NCBI GenBank assembly: GCA_002455215.1
Contig: DKKK01000073.1
Span: 2,601 to 9,367, forward strand
Length of the DNA stretch: 6,767 nucleotides
Source of the DNA: Anaerolineales bacterium UBA6668
GTDB taxonomy: Bacteria; Chloroflexota; Anaerolineae; Anaerolineales; UBA6668
Reading direction: 5' to 3'
The translations under genes were made by a program, and so were the position numbers. The notes under the pieces were generated by a model, which saw only the letters and a list, made by a program, of their open reading frames with translations, was not told the origin of the DNA and did not search any database. Below, piece by piece: positions 1 through 5,872 of this stretch. Each line of letters opens with the position of its first letter. The first letter of the stretch is position 1.

Positions 1-802
1 CGTCCCGGAGCAATTTGACCAGCAATTTTCTCTGATTGTCCAATCCGAAAGCTCATTTGCCAATTTGGAACTCTATCAAGCTGGTGGGTCGGTACGCGTG
101 CTGGGCATCACTGCCAATGGCTTAATTTTTTATGGGAATAGTTTGCTTCCAACCGACCAACCGATTGTTATGACACAATGGGAGCCAGCTAAAGTGGGGA
201 TGGGTACACCCGCGCCCGCATCTCCCCAACTATGGCTTTCTTGGCTTGCCAACACCCAATCCCTTTACCCGGACTTCTCCGAAACTGCCATGCTCACTAT
301 GGAAAAACTATCGGACTCTTGCAATAACAGCCAGCAAAGACGGGGTGAATCCGTGCAAATCAACAAACTCGGCACACAGATAGAATTTATCCGTGTGGCA
401 AATAACCGCTCAAACGTGGGTACATTTTTGCCAGAGCTAGGCACTTTTGAAGTGGCTGGCGCAGACCGCGACCTATCTGAGATGTTCAGCGGGGCGCTCA
501 CCCTAGATGGCACAGTACGTGGCAATTACACCTACCAATTTAAGGATTGTAAAAGCACCTATGATTTTACCGGCAAGCTAGAGAAAAACCCCCTGCCAAA
601 CCTTCCACCTGTGTTGGGCATATTCCAGCAAGGGGCAGATAGCTTGGTGGGCGAGTACTTTCCCGTGGGTGGGCAATTCTCGCCGTGGCTAAAACTAGCA
701 GGTAGTCTGCCATCTTCTTACAGTGTCAACCAATTGAGTGCGGGTGGGCGTTTATTTGTCATTTGGCAAGCGGAGAATATTTTTGTTTACCCTTTGCCAT
801 AG
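1..802 (+). CDS. Unrecognised protein, C-terminal part (5' end outside window)
   Basis: The reading frame is open from base 2 to the TAG at 800-802, giving 266 visible residues. There is no stop upstream of the first internal start-like codon (TTG at 65), so the gene very probably begins before the window. I do not recognise the family. The visible part has no clear transmembrane helix, no nucleotide-binding motif and no obvious catalytic signature. It is rich in Gly, Ser, Pro and aromatic residues, looks beta-strand-like, and has only two cysteines (in SDSCNN and FKDCKS), which could form a disulfide in an exported domain. Export cannot be judged because the N-terminus is missing. The stop lies 7 bases before the clpS ATG, so the two genes are probably co-transcribed, but nothing in the sequence links this protein to proteolysis. 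It is a real gene by its length, lack of internal stops and tight packing; its function is unknown. Confidence 0.7.
   Translation, partial: VPEQFDQQFSLIVQSESSFANLELYQAGGSVRVLGITANGLIFYGNSLLPTDQPIVMTQWEPAKVGMGTPAPASPQLWLSWLANTQSLYPDFSETAMLTMEKLSDSCNNSQQRRGESVQINKLGTQIEFIRVANNRSNVGTFLPELGTFEVAGADRDLSEMFSGALTLDGTVRGNYTYQFKDCKSTYDFTGKLEKNPLPNLPPVLGIFQQGADSLVGEYFPVGGQFSPWLKLAGSLPSSYSVNQLSAGGRLFVIWQAENIFVYPLP
756..783 (+). promoter_or_regulatory. Possible sigma-70 promoter ahead of clpS
   Basis: TTGTCA at 756-761 matches the -35 consensus at 5 of 6 bases. TATTTT at 778-783 matches the -10 consensus at 4 of 6, with a 16-base spacer. Transcription would start near 790, about 20 bases before the clpS ATG. 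The site lies inside the 3' end of the preceding gene and could be chance, since AT-rich matches of this quality are common. Confidence 0.22.
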
Positions 803-809
803 CGTTGTG

Positions 810-1145
810 ATGGACGCCGATACCGAAGTGCAACCGTTGGCAGACCAAGATACCGGCTTGGCAGATTGGCACGTTGCCGAAGCATCTACCGAAGTAGACG
901 CGCCCTACGATGTATTGGTTCATAATGATGACAGAACCCCTATGGATTTTGTGGTAGTCGTGTTAATTGCCCATTTTGACCTAGATCTATCGCGTGCCAA
1001 CCGTGTGATGTTACGGGCGCATCATGCCGGTTTGGCGTATGTCGCCACATTTGGCAAGGAAGAAGCAAAATACCGGGTCGGGCAAGCACACGAAAGCGCC
1101 CGAATTGCCGAATTTCCCCTGCAATTCACCATACAACCCAGTTAA
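810..1145 (+). CDS. clpS: ATP-dependent Clp protease adaptor ClpS
   Basis: ClpS binds proteins with destabilising N-terminal residues (N-degrons) and hands them to the cytosolic Clp unfoldase-protease. The protein is 111 residues, close to the usual 85-110. A poorly conserved N-terminal tail (about 1-31) leads into the ClpS core from YDVLVHNDDRTPMDFV onward. The substrate-pocket residues are present with family spacing: N39, D40, D41, T43, M45, M67 and H71, matching E. coli N34, D35, D36, T38, M40, M62 and H66. I chose ATG 810 because it clears the upstream stop at 800-802. GTG 807 is an equally placed alternative, and an in-frame GTG at 738 would overlap the previous gene by 65 bases and add non-family sequence. 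No Shine-Dalgarno motif is evident. The Clp unfoldase partner is not in the window. scpA follows after 16 bases. Family assignment is very secure; the exact start is less so. Confidence 0.93.
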   Translation: MDADTEVQPLADQDTGLADWHVAEASTEVDAPYDVLVHNDDRTPMDFVVVVLIAHFDLDLSRANRVMLRAHHAGLAYVATFGKEEAKYRVGQAHESARIAEFPLQFTIQPS

Positions 1146-1155
1146 GTAGTAAAAT
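1125..1155 (+). promoter_or_regulatory. Possible internal promoter giving a leaderless scpA transcript
   Basis: TAAAAT at 1150-1155 matches the -10 consensus at 5 of 6 bases and sits exactly 6 bases before the scpA ATG, so the expected +1 is the A of the start codon (1162). A weak -35-like TTCACC lies at 1125-1130 with a long 19-base spacer. No Shine-Dalgarno sequence precedes scpA. The geometry fits a leaderless mRNA, but this is read from sequence only and the -35 is poor. Confidence 0.35.
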
Positions 1156-1161
1156 CCTTCC

Positions 1162-1962
1162 ATGCTTCGAGTTGAGAAGATTACTGTTGAGTTGCCGGTA
1201 TTTACGGGTCCATTAGACTTGCTGTTAAGTTTAATAGAAAAGCAAGAATTGGATATTACCAAAGTGGCTTTAGCACAAGTGACAGCCCCGTATTTGGCGC
1301 ATATTCGTTCAATGCAGGACCACAACCTTTCAGAAATTTCAGACTTTTTGGTGATTGCCGCCAAACTGCTGTTAATCAAATCCGAAGTGTTACTGCCACG
1401 CCCACCCCAGCGTACGCCCTCTGAAGAGGACACAGGCGAAGAATTGGCGCGTTTACTGCGTGCATACAAGCAGTACAAAGAAGTTGCTTTGCAACTCCAA
1501 AGCCGCGAATCAGCCGGTTTTCGAAGTTTTGTGCGCACCGCAACTCCTCCCCGCCCAGCCCCAAGCGTAGATGAAAGTGGACTCTCGACAGACATACTGT
1601 GGCACGCACTGGCAAAACTGCTAAACCTTTTGCCCCCCGATGCGCCCGAAGTCAACACCGTAATTCGCCGCCAACGAGTGACCATTCGTCAAAAAATGCA
1701 ACTAATCGCAGACCAGCTTCGCAGTCAGCCAACTGTGCGCTTTTTTGAACTCTTGGTCGGTGTTCGTTCCCGCACAGAAGTGATTGTGACCTTTTTGGCT
1801 TTGCTAGAGTTGATTAAGCAACGCCGTATCGAAGCTTGGCAATCCGAACTATTTGGCGATATTGAAATATCTGCGGTAGGAGATTGGCTAGCAGAAGAAA
1901 ATGTATCCTTTGCTTCAGAACTTGAGCATGACGCCGAAGTATTAGATACATTAAAGTCGTAA
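1162..1962 (+). CDS. scpA: Segregation and condensation protein A (kleisin of SMC complex)
   Basis: ScpA is the kleisin subunit that bridges the SMC head domains and, with ScpB, forms the bacterial condensin that compacts and helps segregate the chromosome. The 266-residue length is typical. The N-terminal signature VELPVFTGPLDLLLSLIEKQELDI-like segment (residues 9-32) is characteristic, followed by the helical FLVIAAKLLLIKSEVLLP segment (about 68-85). A more variable middle precedes the C-terminal winged-helix part, roughly 190-238, with TVRFFELLV, the conserved TFLALLELIKQRRIEAWQ stretch and the FGDI ending. The ATG at 1162 puts the signature at the expected distance from the N-terminus. 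There is no Shine-Dalgarno sequence. scpB, often next to scpA in other bacteria, does not follow; dnaG starts 25 bases downstream. It probably belongs to the same transcription unit as its neighbours, perhaps with its own promoter. Confidence 0.95.
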   Translation: MLRVEKITVELPVFTGPLDLLLSLIEKQELDITKVALAQVTAPYLAHIRSMQDHNLSEISDFLVIAAKLLLIKSEVLLPRPPQRTPSEEDTGEELARLLRAYKQYKEVALQLQSRESAGFRSFVRTATPPRPAPSVDESGLSTDILWHALAKLLNLLPPDAPEVNTVIRRQRVTIRQKMQLIADQLRSQPTVRFFELLVGVRSRTEVIVTFLALLELIKQRRIEAWQSELFGDIEISAVGDWLAEENVSFASELEHDAEVLDTLKS

Positions 1963-1987
1963 AAGGTTAGGGTTCGCCACTACCGTT

Positions 1988-3964
1988 ATGAATTCAGTTA
2001 CACAGGAAATTAAAGACCGCCTAGACATTGTGGAGATTGTCGGGGAAACCGTGAAACTGCGCCGCAGTGGTAGTGGCTACAGCGGCTTTTGCCCGTTCCA
2101 CGACAATAAAAACACACCAGCATTTGTAGTGTGGCCCGAGAGTGGCACGTGGAAATGTTTTGGCGCATGTAATGAGGGTGGCGACCTGTTTGATTTTGTG
2201 ATGAAGCGCCACGGCTGGGACTTTACCACCGCTATGGAGTATCTTGCCCAGCGTGCCGGGGTACAACTCGTTCCCGTCACACCTGAATCTCAACAAAAAG
2301 CGGATGAACACGAGCGCCTGTACCAACTGCTCGAAAAACTGGTCGTTTTTTATCGCCATGCCTTGCTGAACACGCCTGCAGGCAAAATTGCGCGAGATTA
2401 TCTGGCACGCCGGGCTGTTGCCCCACAAACCAGTGAGCAATTTGAGATAGGTTATTCCCCCAATAGCTGGGATAGTGCGCTTAATTACTTGAGTGAGAAA
2501 GGTTTTAGCACTGCAGAAATGATAGCGGCAGGGGTTTTGTCGCATAAAGAAGAAACCAATCGCTACTATGACCGCTTTCGCAACCGTTTGATGCTCCCAA
2601 TTCGCAATGACAAAGGACGAGTGGTGGGTTTTGGCGCACGTGCATTTTCCGATGAAGATTCACCCAAATACCTGAATTCTCCGCAAAATGATGTGTTTGA
2701 CAAAGGTAATGTACTGTACGGTTTATACCAAGCCAAAAAAGCCATCCGTGAGCAAAAACAGGTCGTGCTAGTGGAAGGTTACTTAGATGTAATTAGCGCC
2801 CACCAAGCTGGCTACCAAAATGTGGTTTGTGCAATGGGAACTGCGCTGACCGAACGCCAGATGCGCCTACTCAAACAACACAGCACGGCGCTGATTATGG
2901 CGCTGGACGCAGATGCGGCAGGCGAAAAAGCCACCTTGCGCGGTGTGGAAGTGGCAAAATCAGTAGCCGAAGCCGATGCTCCTGCCGTATTTGACCCAGC
3001 TGGCTTGGTGCGCAATGAAGGGCAGTTTAAGTTAGAAATTCGGGTTGCGCTCCTCCCGCCCGGCGAAGACCCAGACGACCTGTTTCGCACCCACCCGCAA
3101 GACTGGCTCCCCATTCTGGCTGAGAGCAAGCCCGTCATCGAACACGTAATGAATGCGTTGGTCACAGGCAAAGATTTGCAAAACCCGAAGGTGAAGGCAG
3201 AAATCGCGGACGAGTTGATGCCGATTATTCAATTGGTTGCCCACGATATAGAGAAAAAGTATTACATCACTCGTTTGGCAAATTTACTACACGTGGAAGA
3301 AGCGAGCCTTCTGCGGCAAAGTACCCGCTCTCAGCGAGTTAATCCCGGCTATGCGCCGCCAACCCAACGCCGTGCTAGCCCACCTAACCATCAGCCGGAG
3401 ATTTCCCCTCCAGCGGGCATTTCTGAGCAAGAAAGTTGGTACATGTACTGCTTGGCGGGCTTGATGCTTCAGCCAGAATTACTGGTGGAAGTAGATCGCG
3501 AACTACGCTCCTTACGGCTTGCCGCATTAGATTCGGCGGATTTCCCAACCGCCGAGCTAAAAGGCGTTTTTGCCTATTTGCGTGGAGCAATCAACCAAGA
3601 TGAGCAATTGCCGTTTGAGTATGCCAGCGGGCAAATTTCACACGTGTTCCCGGAAGTATTTCAGCGTTTACAACAGTACCAAACTTCAATACTATTAAAA
3701 GATGATAATTATGGTGAAAAATTGGTGGGGGTGGTCTTGCGCTTACGCAAAAGAAATATAGAATATTGGTTACGGGAATTAAGATTCTTGCTTGTAAGTG
3801 TGCAAGAAGACCCCGAATTTGCCACTCAGCAAATTGAATTTTTTACGAATGAAGTGCATAAACAAACCAAAGCACTTTCTGCATTCACACATGCATTTCG
3901 TTCTCGTCAAGCACGAGAAACGCTTGTTCAGTCTCTGACAGGGAAAAAGAAAAAGTATGGCTAA
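1988..3964 (+). CDS. dnaG: DNA primase DnaG
   Basis: DnaG makes the short RNA primers for chromosome replication, working with the replicative helicase at the fork. The protein has 658 residues, longer than E. coli's 581. The N-terminal zinc domain has C35, H38, C57 and C61. The second half-site is CFGAC (CX3C) rather than the usual CX2C, and there is one extra residue before TPAF. The polymerase core includes [21 protein letters not shown] and SPKYLNSP. The TOPRIM metal-binding residues are E263 in EGYLDV, D307 and D309 in DADAAG, and DPDD at 361-364. About 20 extra residues (roughly 330-350) lie between the DADAAG motif and DPDD. A Pro-rich linker (about 452-477) leads to a divergent C-terminal region (about 484-658), by position the helicase-interaction domain. 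ATG 1988 gives the standard N-terminus. The 3' end overlaps the sigma gene by 8 bases. Confidence 0.97.
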   Translation: MNSVTQEIKDRLDIVEIVGETVKLRRSGSGYSGFCPFHDNKNTPAFVVWPESGTWKCFGACNEGGDLFDFVMKRHGWDFTTAMEYLAQRAGVQLVPVTPESQQKADEHERLYQLLEKLVVFYRHALLNTPAGKIARDYLARRAVAPQTSEQFEIGYSPNSWDSALNYLSEKGFSTAEMIAAGVLSHKEETNRYYDRFRNRLMLPIRNDKGRVVGFGARAFSDEDSPKYLNSPQNDVFDKGNVLYGLYQAKKAIREQKQVVLVEGYLDVISAHQAGYQNVVCAMGTALTERQMRLLKQHSTALIMALDADAAGEKATLRGVEVAKSVAEADAPAVFDPAGLVRNEGQFKLEIRVALLPPGEDPDDLFRTHPQDWLPILAESKPVIEHVMNALVTGKDLQNPKVKAEIADELMPIIQLVAHDIEKKYYITRLANLLHVEEASLLRQSTRSQRVNPGYAPPTQRRASPPNHQPEISPPAGISEQESWYMYCLAGLMLQPELLVEVDRELRSLRLAALDSADFPTAELKGVFAYLRGAINQDEQLPFEYASGQISHVFPEVFQRLQQYQTSILLKDDNYGEKLVGVVLRLRKRNIEYWLRELRFLLVSVQEDPEFATQQIEFFTNEVHKQTKALSAFTHAFRSRQARETLVQSLTGKKKKYG

Positions 3965-5582
3965 ACGCGCGAAGAAAACTATTGCGCCTACGGCTGAATC
4001 AACGGTAGCAAGCAAATTTTCTGACGAAGGTTTTGAGTCTTTCAGTGAAGACGATTTGCTTCTTGAAGAAGATGCGACTGACGAATCTACGGATTTTGCA
4101 TTTGAGACGGAAGAAGATGCACTGGACTCCGAATTAGACAACGACTATGAAGAAGATAATGGCAATGATGACAGTTTTGAGCTAGCGGGTGATACTGAAA
4201 CGCCGGAGTCTTTCGCATTTGAGATGGCGGATGACCCAGTGCGGATGTATCTGCGCGAGATAGGCTCCGTTCCGTTATTAAAAATTGGACAGGAGTTTTG
4301 GCTTGCGACCCAACTTGCCGCATCTTTGGTTGTGCGAAAATACCGAAAAAACGGGCAAACCCACACTGCATTGGTCGAGTTATGGGGCGAATTATTGGAT
4401 GCTTGGCATCGTTTGCCAGAAACCTTCGCCGGATTTTCGCTAACACTGCAGTTGCTACCTTTTGCTGATTATATTTCTGCCGCGCAAATCCTGAAAAAAA
4501 TGGAAGACGTGCCCAAAGAAGTTCCAGATTCAGTTAGTAGTATTTTTAATTGGTTGAACAATGAAAGTTGGGGCAAGGACCCTCGTTGGGAACAGGTGGC
4601 AAAGCAGGCGTATTTGGTATATCGTAACTTGTATATTTTGCCGCAATCCATTTTGTCGGCTTTGCAAAAAGAACCGTTCATTAACGATCCCTTGCAATTC
4701 GATGTAACTTACTTGGAAAAGGTTTCGCTGGAAGAGTTAAACGCGACTTGGGACGAAATCCAAACTCGTGGCGAAACAGCTAGCAAAACGCTGATACGTG
4801 CCAATTTACGCCTAGTCGTTAGTGTTGCCAAAAAATATATTGGGCGTGGTATCAACTTTCTCGATTTGATACAGGAAGGAAACTTAGGCTTGCTCAAAGC
4901 AGTGGAAAAATTTGACCCCACTCGCGGCTTTCGTTTTAGCACATACGCCACCTGGTGGATTCGCCAAGCCATCAGCCGGGCAATCGCCGACCAAGCACGT
5001 ACCATCCGCATTCCCGTACATATGGTCGAGTCAATCAACAAGTTAATGCGGGTGCAACGCATCTTTTTGCAACACCATGAGCGTGAAGCAACCGATGAAG
5101 AACTGGCTTTTGAATTGGGTTACCTAAGCTCACAAGACCAAAAAGCCATTCTTGAATTGGGCGGCGTCAATGCTACCTTGCCCTATGAATTGCGCAGTAG
5201 TTTAAAGCGTGGCGCTTCAAAAGTGCGGCAAGTGATGCGGGTAGCACAAGAACCTATGTCACTTGAGTCTCCAGTTGGAAGTGATGAGAATAGCCAATTA
5301 GGAGAGTTTATTCAGGATGACTCGGTTTCTACACCGCCGGAGTCCGCTAGCCGCGAATTACTACGCGAACAAATACTGAGCGCATTGACCGTGCTTACCG
5401 AGCGAGAGCGGCAAGTGCTGGAAATGCGCTTCGGGCTGTACGATGGGCAAGACCATACCTTAGACGAAGTGGGGCGCTATTTTAAAGTAACCCGTGAGCG
5501 TATCCGGCAAATAGAGTCCAAAGCACTACGTAAATTGCGCCACCCGACTCGCAGTAAGCACCTGCGCGATTATCTGAGCTAA
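3957..5582 (+). CDS. rpoD: RNA polymerase primary sigma factor (sigma-70 family)
   Basis: This subunit directs RNA polymerase to housekeeping promoters. The protein has 541 residues. A very acidic, low-complexity N-terminus (about 20-91) occupies the place of region 1.1. Region 1.2 follows ([11 protein letters not shown], 93-103), then a non-conserved insert of about 170 residues (108-280). Region 2 (281-363) contains [13 protein letters not shown] with Q337 and S340 at the -10-reading positions (E. coli Q437 and T440). Region 3 (about 364-454) has an extra segment near 390-420 and the 3.2 finger [11 protein letters not shown] (431-441). Region 4 ends with the -35-reading helix [19 protein letters not shown] (R513, E514, R517 and Q518, matching E. 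coli R584, E585, R588 and Q589). The full set of regions and the dnaG linkage favour the primary sigma over an alternative one. ATG 3957 overlaps the dnaG stop by 8 bases, suggesting translational coupling; a purine-rich stretch precedes it. Confidence 0.95.
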   Translation: MAKRAKKTIAPTAESTVASKFSDEGFESFSEDDLLLEEDATDESTDFAFETEEDALDSELDNDYEEDNGNDDSFELAGDTETPESFAFEMADDPVRMYLREIGSVPLLKIGQEFWLATQLAASLVVRKYRKNGQTHTALVELWGELLDAWHRLPETFAGFSLTLQLLPFADYISAAQILKKMEDVPKEVPDSVSSIFNWLNNESWGKDPRWEQVAKQAYLVYRNLYILPQSILSALQKEPFINDPLQFDVTYLEKVSLEELNATWDEIQTRGETASKTLIRANLRLVVSVAKKYIGRGINFLDLIQEGNLGLLKAVEKFDPTRGFRFSTYATWWIRQAISRAIADQARTIRIPVHMVESINKLMRVQRIFLQHHEREATDEELAFELGYLSSQDQKAILELGGVNATLPYELRSSLKRGASKVRQVMRVAQEPMSLESPVGSDENSQLGEFIQDDSVSTPPESASRELLREQILSALTVLTERERQVLEMRFGLYDGQDHTLDEVGRYFKVTRERIRQIESKALRKLRHPTRSKHLRDYLS

Positions 5583-5585
5583 TCT

Positions 5586-5639
5586 ATATTCGACACGGGC
5601 GCTATTCGGCATACATCCCGAATAATGGATTACGAATAT
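5586..5639 (+). repeat. Nested inverted repeats A, just after the sigma stop codon
   Basis: Two perfect 7-bp inverted repeats are nested. The outer pair is ATATTCG (5586-5592) with CGAATAT (5633-5639). The inner pair is TATTCGG (5603-5609) with CCGAATA (5618-5624), around an 8-base loop. Equally, TATTCG and CGAATA each occur twice as direct repeats. As RNA this would be a stem with an internal loop of 10 and 8 bases. No U-run follows, so it is not an intrinsic terminator by itself. Its role is unknown. Confidence 0.5.
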
Positions 5640-5723
5640 TTGTATCTGCCTAAAGCGCTGGTGATTGCGAGTCGCACTAGTAGCAACAATCCTATGCGCT
5701 TCAAGTTTGATACTGGTTTATAA
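5625..5723 (+). CDS. Doubtful small ORF, 32 codons, in frame with the sigma gene
   Basis: ATG 5625 to TAA 5721-5723 encodes 32 residues (begins MDYEYLYLPKAL, ends MRFKFDTGL). The frame is the same as that of the sigma gene and is open from the sigma stop (5580-5582) for 46 codons in total. No Shine-Dalgarno motif precedes the ATG, and the family gives no recognised match. The ORF runs through two sets of inverted repeats, which argues for an RNA-level role instead. An open frame of this length is not rare by chance. I list it as a candidate only. Confidence 0.15.
   Translation: MDYEYLYLPKALVIASRTSSNNPMRFKFDTGL
5642..5713 (+). repeat. Nested inverted repeats B, possible structured RNA domain
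   Basis: Three perfect inverted repeats are nested in order. GTATC (5642-5646) pairs with GATAC (5709-5713), AAGCGC (5653-5658) with GCGCTT (5696-5701), and GATTG (5663-5667) with CAATC (5687-5691). They total 16 base pairs, with near-symmetric internal loops (6 and 7 bases, then 4 and 4) and a 19-base apical loop containing a smaller CGA-G-TCG repeat. Element A ends only 2 bases upstream. I tested it against tRNA architecture and it does not fit. The function is unknown and the fold has not been computed. Confidence 0.4.
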
Positions 5724-5724
5724 T
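5719..5724 (+). promoter_or_regulatory. Perfect -10 hexamer without a good -35
   Basis: TATAAT at 5719-5724 is an exact -10 consensus. The region 16-18 bases upstream (around 5695-5702) has no TTGACA-like element. TTGATA lies at 5707-5712, only 6 bases away, too close to act as its -35. If used, the start near 5731 would give a transcript of about 57 bases ending at the terminator at 5787. The hexamer also contains the TAA stop of the small ORF, so its presence may be chance. Confidence 0.2.
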
Positions 5725-5751
5725 TGGCACACATACCGAATGTGACACCAA
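5724..5751 (+). repeat. Inverted repeat C (hairpin) just before the terminator
   Basis: CACAT (5730-5734) pairs with ATGTG (5740-5744) around the 5-base loop ACCGA. An outer TTGG (5724-5727) pairs with CCAA (5748-5751) across a small internal loop. It sits 3 bases upstream of the terminator stem. The loop and flank contain CCGAAT (5736-5741), which repeats the right arm of the inner stem of element A. Confidence 0.35.
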
Positions 5752-5786
5752 AACAAAAGACCACACCGAGAAAAGTGTGGTCTTTT
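5750..5786 (-). terminator. Same hairpin read as terminator of the converging decarboxylase gene
   Basis: On the minus strand the same 12-bp stem is followed by TTTTGTTTT (complement of 5758-5750), so the element should also stop transcription from the right. It lies about 85 bases beyond the stop codon of the minus-strand gene. A bidirectional terminator between converging genes is the simplest reading. Confidence 0.7.
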
Positions 5787-5787
5787 T
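5755..5787 (+). terminator. Intrinsic terminator of the clpS-scpA-dnaG-rpoD unit
   Basis: AAAAGACCACAC (5755-5766) is a perfect 12-bp inverted repeat with GTGTGGTCTTTT (5775-5786), around an 8-base loop. The 3' arm ends in a T-run (5783-5787). It lies 172 bases after the sigma stop, the only strong terminator on this strand in the window. The long gap leaves a sizeable 3' untranslated region. Confidence 0.85.
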
Positions 5788-5840
5788 ACTTAATGATTTG
5801 GCATAACTCAACTAAGTATGCTCATGGTATCACAGCACAG

Positions 5841-5859
5841 TTTTCGCACACGCCGAAAA
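5841..5859 (-). repeat. Short inverted repeat behind the decarboxylase stop
   Basis: TTTTCG (5841-5846) and CGAAAA (5854-5859) form a 6-bp inverted repeat with a 7-base spacer, 13 bases beyond the stop of the minus-strand gene. The stem is mostly A-T and is not followed by a U-run on either strand, so it is at best a 3'-end stabilising hairpin. The rest of 5788-5872 shows nothing recognisable. Confidence 0.25.
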
Positions 5860-5872
5860 TCACCCATCCTTA

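Noticed and set aside
65..67. TTG 65 as the start of the first gene
   Set aside because: The frame is open through the left edge, so this is probably an internal Leu codon of a truncated gene.
738..809. Longer clpS start at GTG 738
   Set aside because: It would overlap the preceding gene by 65 bases and add residues not seen in ClpS; ATG 810 fits the family length.
1011..1685. Long minus-strand ORF of 224 codons
   Set aside because: It lies antisense to the end of clpS and most of scpA, has Ser- and Arg-rich shadow composition, and shows no family resemblance, while both plus-strand genes are certain.
2021..2545. Minus-strand ORF of 174 codons inside dnaG
   Set aside because: It is antisense to the conserved zinc and polymerase domains of DnaG and has no family signal.
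5642..5713. tRNA gene
   Set aside because: TTCAAGT near 5700 resembles a T-loop, but the flanking bases do not form a 5-bp T-stem and no 7-bp acceptor or anticodon arm can be placed.
5707..5724. TTGATA and TATAAT as a matched -35/-10 promoter
   Set aside because: The spacer is only 6 bases, far from the 16-18 needed.
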